From Ditylenchus dipsaci (Eukaryota > Nematoda > Chromadorea > Rhabditida > Anguinidae), in assembly GCA_004194705.1 (NCBI GenBank), contig SADC01000010.1:62001-126000 (forward strand): 64,000 nucleotides of DNA. Direction: 5' to 3'. The notes below the pieces were generated by a model. The model did no database searches. It saw nothing but the letters and a program-made list of their open reading frames with translations, and was not told where the DNA came from. The stretch's first letter is position 1; every line of letters begins with the position of its first letter. The position numbers were made by a program, and so were the translations under genes. Positions 32,954-46,300 of this stretch are shown here, in pieces.

Positions 32954-33852
32954 CTATAGAATCCCCCCCCCAGCTAGCGAAAAATTTACTTTTCCTGAAG
33001 GGAAAGGACCCGTCCCATTTTGATTCTCGTGCTCTGAATAGGCACGGAAACACTTTGGTTTCCGAAAAATCGAAAAAAAAATTTTTTCGATTTGCCTTGG
33101 TCCCCCAAGGTAAAAAATTTAAGAAAATTCAAAAAAAATATTTTTTTGAATTCCCGCCAAAACATTTTTTAAGGGATTTAGGGCTGTATTGGGAGGGGAA
33201 GGGAATAAACAGGGCCACTTTCATGGCAAATTATTAAAAAAGTGAATTCTGGACTATTTCGTATGTCCTACCATGTTTTTCAACTGGGCCGTGGCAAAAA
33301 AAGACTCTATATGCATTTTATGGTCAAGAGTACTTCTCGGAATCATGTCTAAGGTAAGTGAGTGCGCGCATCTCAAACTCTCAAGCACCCTGCGCCCCCT
33401 TCGGGGGCGCAGGGGGCTTGGGGCTTGGAGTTGAGATGCGCACACCCACATACCTTAGACACAAATCACTCGAAAGTGACTCTGGATGCATGAAAAAGCA
33501 TGCATACCAGAGTTTATTTATGCGGTAGGCCCCAGTATTCAAAACTATGTTCAACATCTTCTTGTTAGTGGGCTCTGTGTGATTAGTGGCCTCTTTTATC
33601 CCTTCCCCTCCCAATACAGCCCTAATTCCTTTAAAAATGTTTTGGCGGGAATTCAAAAAATATTTTTTTTGAATTTTCTTAAATTTTTTACCTTGGGGAC
33701 CAAGGCAAATCGAAAAAAATTTTTTTTTGATTTTTCGGAAACAAAAGTGTTTCCGTGCCTATTCAGAGCACGAGAATCAAAATGGGACGGGTCCTTTCCC
33801 CTTCAGGAAAAGTAAATTTTTCGCTAGCTGGGGGGGGGGGGTGATTCTATAG
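32954..33852. repeat. Long foldback repeat with UUCG hairpin loop region
   Basis: The arms run from CTATAGAATCCCCCCCCC and the inverse GTGATTCTATAG, pairing over about 270 bp (including AGCTAGCGAAAAATTTACTT). The spacer holds a GC-rich hairpin CTGCGCCCCCTTCGGGGGCG at about 33390-33415 within a larger dyad of TGAGATGCGCACAC and AAGGTAAGTGAGTGCGCGCA. Partial or inverted copies occur at 6540-6620, 43490-43640 and 55900-56370. Confidence 0.8.
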
Positions 33853-33994
33853 TATAGCCACCTTGCCAAATAGCTTACTTCTGTGTTTTCAGAATCGCTA
33901 GACGTCTTTGATAGCTGTTAAACAAGTAAATTAACAATATAATGAGAGATTGTAAGCAACATAAAGGGCAAAGTTTCAAGTATGCACTTGAAAA

Positions 33995-34140
33995 GACTCT
34001 AATGTCGCGCAACAAATCCTGAAAAAAGTCGTTTTGTCGCGCGACAAATCCGGAAAAAATTCTTTTTTGTCGCGCGACAAAATATATAAAAGTCTTTTTG
34101 TCGCGCGACAAATACTTTTAAAAATCTTTTTTGTCCAGTT
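33995..34140. repeat. TTTGTCGCGCGACAAA palindromes, right cluster
   Basis: Five spaced copies of the self-complementary TGTCGCGCGACAA are separated by about 30 bp of T-rich spacer. This is the partner cluster of 31735-31802. Confidence 0.7.
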
Positions 34141-34359
34141 GCCGATATGTATGGGTACTAGTAAGTAAGAATATACAGCAAGACGAATCTAAATACTGAT
34201 GAATTGTCAATAATTACAATGTTGTTTTGCCACGATAATAAAAATTTGAAATTAAAAAAGCCGAATTGTCAAAAGTGTGAGTTGTCAGCAAAATGAATTT
34301 TGAAAGGCTCAGTCTGATGTCAGCAACAAAAACAATTCGAAAACATTATTGACAAAATT

Positions 34360-34690
34360 AGGGTGGTCCCGCGCGAATTCAAAATTTTCAAATTGCTGTG
34401 CTTATCAAGTTTCATGGTCCTTTAAGAAGTACAGGGTGAGTCAAAAAACTCAAACACTTTTAATAGGCCATAACTTTTTGTCTAGGCCGAATTCCGAAAT
34501 TCTGTGAACGCAGAACGACTCAATTTTTTATAGGAATTTGTTTGGTATATAATGTGACAAACACGATTTTTGCTTGGTCCCTTCTCTGGTTTGGCCTTGG
34601 CCATCCGGAGGCTATCCTCAGACATTCTGCAAAGTTTTACTCTGAATGATACTTTAGCTACACAGTAGTGTTAATGCTTTCAGAAACACT
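34360..34690. repeat. Half copies of two MITE families
   Basis: 34365-34430 has GGTCCCGCGCGAATTCAAAA and ends TTTCATGGTCCTTTAAG, a half of the GGACCATGG/CCGCCAATTCAAA foldback family. 34431 starts TACAGGGTGAGTCAAAAAAC, like the end at 48455. No gene is seen. Confidence 0.5.
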
Positions 34691-34697
34691 TTATATA

Positions 34698-36335
34698 CCG
34701 TATAACTCTTTTAATCCCCCAGGGGATTATTGTTCAACCCTCCCCTCGGAGGGTGGGGGATTAATAGAAGGAGGGGATAATATTCAACTTTTTTCGGCGC
34801 CGAAGGTGCCCGAAATTTTGGAATTTTTTTATTCAAAAGACTATAATTCTAATATATGGAATTTAAAATTTCGCCTACATTTTTTCTTACGTGTACTTGA
34901 CGTCTCACTTTTCGTCTCATACCAAACCGTAAACCTCTGCCAAACCTTAAGCCCTAATGGTGCGAAAGTCTTCCAACCATTCCTTCTATCGCTTCTGGTA
35001 GCGATGCCGAGTCTCAACTTTACGCAACGCCATTTTTAACATTTCTTAAACATCTTGGTGATAAAGCAATCGCAGAAGTTGAACAGCTTTTCGTGGTTCA
35101 TTGTTTATTGCTAATTTCGATGACATATTTTTATGGCTGTAAGTACTTTCCCCTCCAAATTATTCTTTTATCCCTCCAAATCATTCATTTATCCCCCAAA
35201 TCGTAAAATGGGTATTTCTCGGTGTTTTTATGTCGTAAATTTTTTTTCTTTGATCATCATGTAGCCTGAATCTCTAGTTTTTCATAAGCTACTAACTGAC
35301 CCCTTGTTGTTGAATTTTTTTTAGAAATACCCATTTTTATGAAGAGAAGTTGTTTCATAAAACGGGTATTTCTCAATTTTTTCACAACAGCAAGGGTCAG
35401 TTGGTAGCTTATGAGAAACTAGAGATTCAGGGCTACATGATGATTAAAAGAAAAAAAGTTTACGACATAAGAACACCGATAAATACTCATTTTTACGATT
35501 GGGGGGATAAATGAATGATTTGGAGGGAAAAACAATTTAACCATTTAATATCCAGATGTCATTTGCTATGAATCGAGCCATCGCCCCTATCAAATGCTAA
35601 AAATACAGGAGATTAAATGGTTCGTTTTGTTTACACTACTTGGTACATTATCCAGTGTTCATTTAAGTTGTCGAATTCACTGCTGCAATTTACGCGGGTG
35701 CAATCCATAGGCGCCAGCACTTTCGGTCGTCTGGAATAGCAAAGGTGGAACGAGCTTGGCAGGATTTTTTTAGTTTGTGCCCTCACCACATTCGTCAATG
35801 TATCAGAAAATACACAAATAGCAAACTTCAAACTAAATGGGACAATTAAAGAACCTGAAAATTTTTTGCAAGATCCGGGAAAAAGAACTAGGTCTAAATG
35901 GACAGGACGATGAGAAAAAAGCTGCTAGAACAGGGCTCTCAATTGTACTTACTTATAAGATTTGTACTTATTTTGGGTCTCCAAATCTTATCCTTTTTTC
36001 AAAATTTAACGTCAAAATCTTACTTTTCAGCACCAAAAAGGAAAAAAAGCACTGGATAAAATAGCATATTTTTGTTAAAACACTTATTTTTTTTAATTTT
36101 GAGTTGAGAGCCATGTGCTAAAATGATTACTAATATGAGATTTCTATCAAAATTAACAATGAAATTGATCTGTTCGAAATTGTTTGATATAAAAGCTGAA
36201 TGTTATTGGATCAAGGAAAATAACAATGAGTTTTAACATAAATCAACTAGAAATTTTTTAAACAAAAGAGAAAAGAAATCCAAAATTAGGGAGGGGGGAT
36301 TATTAGAGGGTGGGGGATTAATAGAGGTTATACGG
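34698..36335. mobile_element. CCGTATAA-type member of the CCGTATTT MITE family, with nested insertions
   Basis: The ends are CCGTATAACTCTTTTAATCC and the inverse finishing AATAGAGGTTATACGG, with TA on each side. GGGGGATTAATAGA units lie inside both ends. A palindrome (about 35130-35535; TTTATCCCTCCAAATCATTC pairs with its inverse) and a hAT MITE (35931-36115) lie within. There is no transposase. Confidence 0.75.
35931..36115. mobile_element. CAGGGCTC hAT MITE, copy 1
   Basis: The start is CAGGGCTCTCAATTGTACTT and the end TTGAGTTGAGAGCCATG. The 8-bp flanks TGCTAGAA and TGCTAAAA differ at one base. The interior shares AAAGCACTGGATAAAATAGC with three other copies. Confidence 0.75.
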
Positions 36336-36339
36336 TAAC

Positions 36340-37370
36340 CTAAGAGAAAAGGTGAAAATAAAAATTTGCTGCAAAATTAAGATAATAAGCTGTGAAATTA
36401 CAATACGCACAAAATAAATGCAGGAAGAATGCCTCCGAGAGAAACGGTGTTCATAGGAAAAAGTGGTTTTGATGTTTAAACGCTGTTTTAACAATGTTAT
36501 GTGAAAATTAGAAGCGATTATAGGATAGCGTAAAAAATTATGACTCAAATTTTCTCTGCGCCTTCGGTGCGGCGAGTTCAAAAAATAAAAGTCCCCCTGT
36601 AATACAAGGCCTCCCTCTAATATAAGCTCTCCCTGGAGGGCATCCATAAAATAGAAGCCCAGGGGCTTCAATTAGAGGAAATGCGGTAAATACTTTTTGT
36701 GTGACTCCCTTCATAACTTAGATGCCTGCCTTTCCATCTTTCCTTTGGGGAGATCGTTATCAATTGATTTGACCTTGATATGTTCTGTTTAGAACTTTCA
36801 TTTAGGCTGGGCCATCTCTCTTCTGTGTTCACTATGTTTGATGAAAAGGAGATGGCTCAGAAAAGTTGGTTGGAAAGCCGTTAATCGCGGAAATCCTCGT
36901 AGGCAAACTCTCAACATCAGCACTCATAATTGCAGCATATTTTAGACTTGACGAATCTATTTTCGCTCTCTATTCCTTTTCTCCTTCTTATTCTCAATTT
37001 AAATCTTCTTAACCCAAATGTCGTATCAACCTATTTCCTGCCACAAATATTGACTTCTTTATTACCAGTATAGTGCATTTCAAGAAAGTTGTTACACTTT
37101 AAAGGTCGTAAATTATTTCTTTACCTGATTTAGAGCACCTGGCTCAAAGTTGAAAAGCAAGTTCAAACCGAAGCATGGGCGTAGCCAGAGGGAAGGGGGG
37201 GGCACGTGCCTTGCGATTCTGAGTCGATAGTCAATTACAGAGTTTTGAAATTCGATCTAGAAAATATTTATGGTCTCTCCAAGTGTATCAAATTTGCGCA
37301 CACATCTTGTTAAATGCCATGATTGACAACCACTAAAGTAAATTTGACTGTAAGAATAAGAATTTAGCTG
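36340..37370. other. Intergenic DNA upstream of PGM2
   Basis: 36590-36690 is a half CCGTATTT-type repeat (CTCTAATATAAGCTCTCCCT ... AATTAGAGGAAATGCGG). The rest, to the PGM2 start, has no recognised feature; any promoter would lie here. Confidence 0.45.
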
Positions 37371-37379
37371 CACTGAATT

Positions 37380-40300
37380 ATGGCAGTATTAGAAGCAAGC
37401 GTCCAAAACTTAGTCGATAATTGGCTTGCTTGGACAAGGTAGGCCTAAAATAAGTAATTTTCGAAAAGCAGTGTTATTTCATAGAATGAGAAAACCATAT
37501 TGGAAATCGAGGAGTTAGTGCAACAGGGAAATGTTGATGCCATTCGAGCTAGAATGGTTGGCAAGCTGTCTTTTGGCACTGCAGGTATCAGATGCCGCAT
37601 GGAAGTAAGAAGCCTAAAAAAATTCACAACTTTTATTTACAATTGTAAATCCAGGCTGGTTTTGCTCGTCTCAACGATCTGACAATCATCCAAGTCTCCC
37701 ATGGAATGGCCAAACATATTATTCAAGTGTTTGGTGCAGAAAATCTCAAAGGTGTTGCAGTGGGGTTCGATGGACGATATAATAGCAGAAGGTGGTTTTG
37801 TCTCAGGGTTATCCACTTTATGACTGCTACTTTGCAGATTTGCTGACCTAGCCTCTAATGTGTTCACACAAAATGGAATGAAGGTCCATCTCTTTTCCGA
37901 CTATGTTCCCACTCCCGTTGTGGTCAGTTGGCCTTGATTATACATGAAATTGTGGTAACACTGATCTTTAGTCATTCGCAGCCAAGGCATTAAATTGTGA
38001 TGCAGGATTAAGTAGGTTTTTTGGCTAAACCGTGGTAACCTCTCCACCAGTCAATTCTGGATCGCACACCCCATTCAGTTAAACAAAGGTCGATCTGAGG
38101 TAAATCTGATTCGTGGCGGTCGACTCGAGACACTTTTTAATCAAAAGTCTACAATTTTCAGAGAATATTTTCGGGAATTTGTTTGGTACTAAAATATCAT
38201 TATGATCACCAACCTTTGAGATCAGATCAGAAATTTTTTCGGGAGTGAAAAAATGGCTGTTCTGAGACGGAGATTTACAAACGCGAATGTTGACATCCCT
38301 CTGAAATTGCAATTTTACGAGTCAGTTTCCTTGGTCCTCAAAGTGGATGTTTTGTAAACATTTTCGATTTTTTTATTCTGACTAAATTTAGTTTGAAAAA
38401 AGTAAAACCCAAAAAATTCCAGAAAAAAGCCTGAGGAACTCAGACAGTTGACTGGGGTATGAGTTCCATTCTTGCTCCAACCTTTTCCTCCTGAATGATA
38501 ATTTAACTTTGGATCCAGAATATTTTTACCAAGCATGTCTGTATTTGACCATGTCCCACTCTTTTGTTTTTACAGTAGCGGAAAAAAGTATTGCATCAAG
38601 CACATATTTTTTGAAAATCATTGTGTAGCTTTCCAAATTTGAAACATTCTACGACAATTTTCAACCAAGAAGATTGCTCGCAATCTCAACTACATTTTGA
38701 GCACAAATATTCCAAAAAAGAATAATTTTTTGTTAGCCACGGCGTGTGAAACACGTCAAATGACCAAATCGGGCTTGGCGTTGTGTTTTAATGAAAATTC
38801 AAAATAGCTTTTCATTTTTAAATACCATTGACAAAAATATGCTCAAAAATATGACAAAAATATTCATAAAAATGGTTTTTTTAATTTTCTATGGATACTT
38901 CTCGTCTAAAAAGTCTGTTTCAAATTCAATTTCCCCTATTTTAAGGAGGACGTACTTTTATATACGCATTGTATAAGTCATAGGTTCAAATCCGCTTGGA
39001 TGCATACCCTATTTTTACCCCATTTTTTCATGTTTTATTCACAAGTTTGGTGTCAAAATGATCTTTGGTCTCTTGGCTATCCAACAAGACCATCAGCACA
39101 GGGTTTAAGAATAATCATGACTGAGTTGCAGGCCAAAACCCACTTGAAATACATGGAATTTTTTTTTTGCTAAATCGTCCACTTTCTCGATGAGAACTGC
39201 ACATTTGGAATAACTGTGATGTGCATAAGAAAGCTGAGTGAACGTACTACGATCGTGCCAGACAGAAAATTTTTTTAGCAGAGAATTATTCAGAAATAAC
39301 TTTTTTAAGTTAGCAACTTGACTCTGCCAAACCGATAAATTCGAACTTTTAATTTTTTGAACTTTTTTTACATTTATAAAAGAGCTTAATTTTTTTCAAA
39401 ACAAAACAGCAAACTTGGAGCTTTCCTGTGGTATCAAAATAAATCGAACACAGCTTACCTAGGCAAAGTTATAACCAAAAACATAAAATGCTAAAAAAAA
39501 CAAAAAAAAAATTGAATTCAAAATGTTTTTTAAAACGAATTTGTGTCTATACGAAGATCTCGATTTGCCTTTTGAGGTGTTTGACACGCCGTGTAGCATA
39601 CCAATGCTATTTGCAAAGCCACTCATTACTGGGATTGGAAAAAAGTATTGCAGCAAGCATTCTTTCATTAATGTTTTTAAGGTTTTAGGATTTTTTTGCT
39701 AGTTATTTTTGATTAGTTTTGTAGCACTATTTCATAGCTACAATTTGATAGGTTAAGCTCTTCTTTTTGATTATTCTGACAAAAGTTATAAATATGCACA
39801 AAAAAGTGTCATTTTTTAGTCAAAATCAAAGTAAATCTAATGGCTTGTTCACGTTGTTAGAGTTAGAGTTCGAGTTAGAGTTCGGGTAAGAGGTGTTCAT
39901 GTTCATGAAAACCTTCAAATCCAACCTCGAACTCTAACTCTATCTCTAGGTACATGAACACCCTCGAGTTAAAGTTAGAGTTCGAGTTAGAGTTAGAGTT
40001 CGAGTTAGAGTTAAAGTTAGGATCAGAGGTGTTCACGTAACCAAAATCCCGAACTCTAACTCTAACCCGAACTCTAACTCTAACAACGTGAACAAGCCAT
40101 AAGGAAAATGGTTGTTTGGTCGCATAAATACTGACTTTTCTTAAAAGTTTAAATACCAAAATTGACCAGTTAATGGACTTTTTGAAAGCTTAACAATTTC
40201 TCTACAAAATGACATGTAAGCTTTTTTTAAGGATTGCACAGGGCTGAGAAATGGACGGTTGAAGTTAAAAGAAGTAAAAAACCTCTATTTTTGCCTTATT

Positions 40301-43300
40301 TTGAGACATTTTCACTTCTTTCAACTTCAACCGTCCGTTTCTCAGCCCTGTGAAAGCAATCTTCTTGGTTGAAAATTGTCGTAGAATGTTTCAAATTTGG
40401 AAAGCTACACAATGATTTTCGAAAAATATGTGCTTGATGCAATACTTTTTTCCGCTACTGTAAAAAACATTGTAATTATTTGCACGTTCAGTGATAACCG
40501 CCTCTCACAACCCCAAAGAGGACAATGGCTACAAAGCTTACTGGAGTAATGGAGCTCAGGTGTGCGGCTTTCAATAAAAAATGATTTTTACTCATACCGT
40601 AGGTCAAAGGACCATGGTTTTTGCGCGCAGCGACATGTGAAAAATTTGAATTGGCGGGGGATACTTTTCTTTGGTTTCGCACTCTACTCTTCCCGGTCAC
40701 ATCAAAAGACTCGAAAGAGTAAAGTGCGAGACCAAAGAAAAGTGTCCCCGCCAATTCAAATTTCGCACATGCCGCTGCGCGCAATAACCATGGTCCTTTA
40801 AGATAATTGCTCCGCATGATGTGGAAATTTGTCGCCTGGCGCAAGCTGAACCAGAGCCAAAACCATCATACTGGGATTTGGACTTGCTCAAAAATAGTCC
40901 CTTGCTACATTCAGCAGATCACATTATTGAAGACTACTATAAAAGTGAAAGCAGCATGTGTTACTGCAAGTAAATTTTGCAGTTGTATATTTTTTGGTAA
41001 AAAATATGACATTTTAGAGAACTCAACCAGCAATCTGCAATCAAATTCACTTACTCAGCTTTCCATGGTATTTTTGTCACTGTAAGAAACAGCCCGAAAT
41101 TTATTAAAATCACCATGTGTTCTCTTATGTCTCCTAGTTTAGTTGGCTCTCAAAAATAGATTTAGAAATTGAAAAAATGGTCAGGCAAATAGGTTAAATC
41201 GAATGTGAAACCTGAAGTTGACTCAGTATATAACCGAGACTGCTCCTAAAATGCCGTTACCATAACTATTAGAATGTCTCAGAATAATTTTCTAATCTAT
41301 ACTAATCGTAAAAAATTACAAAAATGTCATTAATAATACGGAGTCGAAATAAGAACTACAAAAATTTACATCATAATTTTCCTTCAGGAGTTGGATCTAA
41401 ATTTGCTAGGCGTCTTTTCGCTGAATATGGTCTACCTGAGGCGAACATTTTTTACGTCAAGGTATTGCAAAACTATTTTTGTTTTTTTATATAAAATAAG
41501 TTTATAGGAGCAAGATGAGCCCGACCCCACATTTCCCACAGTTCCATTCCCTAACCCGGAAGAGGGTCTGAAAGTACTCAAATTATGCCTTGAAACTGCT
41601 GATAGTACTGGCTCTTCCATGATTTTGGCCAATGATCCTGATGGTAAATGCTTGTTAATCACAATATTTAGTTAACAAAAGGGCAATTTCATTTTAGCGG
41701 ATCGCCTTCAACTAGCAGAGAAGCAAGCCAAGTAAACTATTATGTTCTGAAAATTTTGCCAATAAGAAAGTATTTTCTTTTAGCGGAGATTGGCGAATTT
41801 TCACAGGCAATGAAATGGGTATGCAACTTTGGAATTTTTATCTGACACTCAAACAAAGTGTTTAACCAGATCTATCACATACTTCATGTTCGAGAAAAAA
41901 GATATTTTCGGAAGGGCTCAAAATTTTTTTATGATGAAATATATATTTTTCGGTGCGTAGACGTTTAGCGGTTGGCGTGACAAAGAAACAGAACGCCAAT
42001 TTTGTAGATATTCAAATTCATTCTTATTATTTTCACAGCCGGTTTTCTATATTTCCCCTCTTAATTTTTCTCTTAATGTCTCTTTTCGAGTCTTTCGATG
42101 GATTTATTTATCTATTATCTATTTTCACTCATTATTGAGTGCTCTATTCAAGTTTCGGTTAATCAAGTCGATGTTCTTCTGAAAATCTATGATTATTTCT
42201 GTACTTAATTTGCTGTACATTGCTAACAAACTTTGCCAGAGGCCTTTGCGGCACACCGAAATACCGTAACTCTATCAAACTAAAAAGACCAGCTTGAGAA
42301 TTTTTCACGCTTCGCAGACTTAAAAAATCTTTTTTTTATCTTTACAATTAGCGGATGTTAGAAAAAGGACCTGGCACCAGAGCAGTCTTTAACTAAATTA
42401 ATAAAAATCACAGTACCAATCATAAGAACACACTATAGAAAAGCTTACATAAGCGGCGGAGAAATGTAAAAACCTCATCCTTTCATCCAAAAAAAAACTT
42501 TTGCTCGGGTTTGAGTCTGGCATGAGGCAAAATTTTTTTTCCTCTTTTTATGACTGTAAATAGTGATGCTACGGGTTTTGGACCATGACAAGCACGATAA
42601 AAGTACTATAAGCACCGAAAAGCGCTTAAAAAGGCAAAAGAAGCAAGAAGATAAAGAATTTTAACTATTTTTAACTGGATTTGGTGTCAGTTAATTTTAA
42701 CTAAAATTTAAAATCAGTTAAAATTAAATATTTTTCAAATTAGTTGTTTTTAACTAATTTTCAAAATCCAGTTAAAATTAACTGAATTCCTCACACTGCT
42801 AAAATTGCATATTTTTGCTAAAATATCAATATAAAAAATATTTGCTAAAATGCTAAGATATTTCAAGTTATCTGGATACCCTTTTAGGTTAGTTTACCTT
42901 GGTCCCCAAGCCAAAAAATCAAATTTTGTTCAAATTTTTTTTATCAAAAAGTGTCAACTCCCACTTAAAAACATGTTTTAAGCATAAATCAGCATCAGGT
43001 GCTGAAACGGAGTGAAAAGGCGATTTTGGGCAATTTTGGTCCAGTAGGAATTCTGTACTCCAGCTAAAATTTTTATTTTCGAAAAGATTCGGACCGATTT
43101 TTCATTGTCGGTCCGAATCTTAGATTCGGACCATGAATAAACCGGGAATATTCCCGGGAATATTCCTAGAACCCAACCCTATAAAAAACACAAAACTTGG
43201 ACTAATCCTTTCGTGTCGAGGCTATCTCCATAACAGCTTTCACCCCTCCTTTAAAAAGAATAAGGCAGGGCTCGTATGTGTCCTTTTTAAAAAGATTTGT

Positions 43301-46300
43301 CCTTTTTTTAGAACCTCAAATCTTTTTTATTTTTGAAGTTTATAGTCAAAATCTTTTCTTTCGCTTCAAAATGGCAATAAGCACTGGAAAAAATGGCAGT
43401 TTTTGACGAAAAATGGTCAAAATGTCCTTTTTTACCCAAATGTCCTTTTTCGAAATTTTGAGTTACGAGTCCTGGAATAAGGGCTGTATAGAGAGGGAAA
43501 GCAATAAAAAGGGGCTATTTTTATGGCAAAATGATAAAAAAAAAGTAAAATGATTGTATTTTTGGCTGTCTGACCATGTTTTTTAACTGGGCCGAGGCAA
43601 AAAGACTCTGCTTGCATTTTATGATCAAGAGTAAAAAATATTTCCTATGGGGTATTATTAATATATAGCCAAATTTTGTTTAATCACCACCCTAGGGGAC
43701 TGGCCTAAAGGGGGGGCGGATAGCTGAGGATAGCGGTCAACCGAGGGGTCATTTGGCAGAGAATAGAGTAATATCAGCTAAATAAAGTAAATTTAATGTA
43801 GCGGCTAACCGACTGGGGTTGCAGATAACTGAGGTTTAACTGTTGTGGATAGTGTATATGGCTCGAAAATGAGATTCAATTCCTCTAGGTACAATTCTGA
43901 CCTGGTGGATCTGGAAGAACTGGAGGGCTGCCAACCCTGATGCAGATCTTTCCAAGGTCTACATCCTCAACAGTGCAGTTTCCTCCCAAATTGTTAAAAC
44001 AATTGCACAGGCTGAAGGTCTGCAGTCACAATCAACATTTTTTTGATCAAGTCGATTTCACAGGTTTTCGAAACGAAATCACTTTGACTGGCTTCAAGTG
44101 GATGGGCAATGTGGCTGAAAAACTTCGGTCGCAGGGAAACCAGGTAATTTACTTTTAAATCTGAGATAGGATTATGGAAATTATTTCATTAAGGTTATTC
44201 TTGCCTGGGAGGAGTCCATTGGTTTTATGGCAGGCCATACTCTGGACAAGGATGGAGTTAGTAAGTAATGCAACTCATCTTTGTAAAAGTCTTCTTAATA
44301 TCGTTAGCAAGCATTTGGAAGTGCAAGTTGCGCCGAAAATTTTCAAGTTTTACACCTGCTGGATTGTTATGGACCCGTATGAACACATAGCTCACCGGAA
44401 TTATTTGTTTGATTAAAAATGTGAAAACGGGATAACCTTTTTTGCCGCAAGTCGCTGTAGAACGGCCTTTCACGGCAAAAGAAAATATGCTAAAGAAATA
44501 TGAAAAAAATTTAAGCCGCAAAAAAGCATTTTACGACAGAAAAAAGTCTCTATACGGAAACAAAAAGTATTTCTACGGCAAAACTTTTTGCGGTAAAAAA
44601 AAGATTTTTACGGAGAGAAGAAGGTTTGCCCTGTGAAAAAAACGATTTTTTCTGCCCCCCCCCCTTCCCTGTGGTTCGAGTCCTGGCGAACCCGAGGGCC
44701 TAAAATTCATGAAAATTTTATTAACTTCAATTGAGGATGTTGCATTTCACTAGGGGACCTCAAGTAGTTTTTTTTGAAAGACCTCGCTGAGAGTTTTTTT
44801 TTTGCAGATTCGTGTAGAGCACCCGAGACTTCTATAATGAAGTGCTGCTCCTTTACGATGTCACTTAAAAAATTGGGGAGACAGGGTTCGCCCTGTCAAA
44901 AAGCGAATTTTTCTGCCACTAAACCTTACCGCAATCAAACCCCGCCTACCCGCCCTCCCACTTCCTTGTGATTCGAGTCTTGGCCAACGCAAGAGCAAAA
45001 ATTCAAAAAGTTTTTGTTAATTCCCAACTGAGGATGTTGGCTTTCAGCCTGGATTTTGGGTAGATTTTTATGTTCAAGCCCAATTTTGTGCCCTTTTTGC
45101 AAATTTTTAAAATCCTAAATACAGCAACTATGCAATCACGCTTACAAATACGATAAGGGCACCGATAGGTGTCTGTTGCACCTAGTACAGACAATAATCT
45201 CTTTACTTCAAAAATTAAAAAAAAATTAAAGTGAAGACCAGAAACTGAAAAATTTAGGTGCTGCCGCAATTTTCGGTAATTTAAATTGTTTTTTTATCTA
45301 GACACAATGAAAACCTAAAAATTGCTTTTTACAGCCGAAATCGCAAACTATTTGAAAAAAGAAACAATGCTTATGTCCGAACAGCTCTACAAAATCTACA
45401 ATAAGTAGTTTTCACACCAAATTTTCGAAAATAATAGTCCTAAAATTAGATATGGCTTCCACTTGGTGCGCAGTTCTTACTGGATTGTGCCTCAGGCTCC
45501 AATCACCAAGCAGATCTTTGGAGACATTCGCAAAAACTTGGACTATCCCAAACAAATAGGCAGTAACAATACAGTCAAATATGTGCGAGACCTTACCACT
45601 GGGTATGTTAATGGTGGAATTTATTTTGGTGTTGACTGTATTTGTATTACAGTTATGACAATGAACAGCCAGATAACAAAGCTGTAAGTTAAAAACCACA
45701 AATTTTTCGCAAGAGGGAGCTTCACGAATGAGCTTTTATTGTATGCTCAGCACAACAAATAAGGTCGCTACTATGGTACTATGGTAAGATCCGTTCGAGT
45801 GACCGAGAACCGGTTTTTTGACCAACGGAAACCGGGTTTCGAAAACTTAAAAAACCAAAAACCGGATTCAGAAAAACCTTGTTTTACTTAGGCCAAGTAC
45901 AGGCCGAAATAAATCGACCGAAATAACTTCAAAGAGTCGGAACCAAAACCCAATTATGATAAAAACAGATTTTTTTAACCAAACTATCTAAAAAAGACCG
46001 AATCCTACCCTAGTCGTTACCGTAAAAAGAGCTTTACTGGACAGTACTTACGTACTAGCGCCCTACACCAGTGGCCTATCGTGCGACAAAGTACAAAACA
46101 AATAAAAAAAATAAAGTTTGTGATAAAAAGACGCGCGTATTCAAAATTGAAGGTGCTGTCCAGTCATGACCAATTAACTAACGCTATTAATAGACAAATC
46201 CGGGTTTTTATAATTTTGGGTACCCTGGGTAGATTACTCTGGATATGGATTAAAGAGGCATATCGTATTTATTCTAGTCGAACGCCATGGCCTTTTTTAT

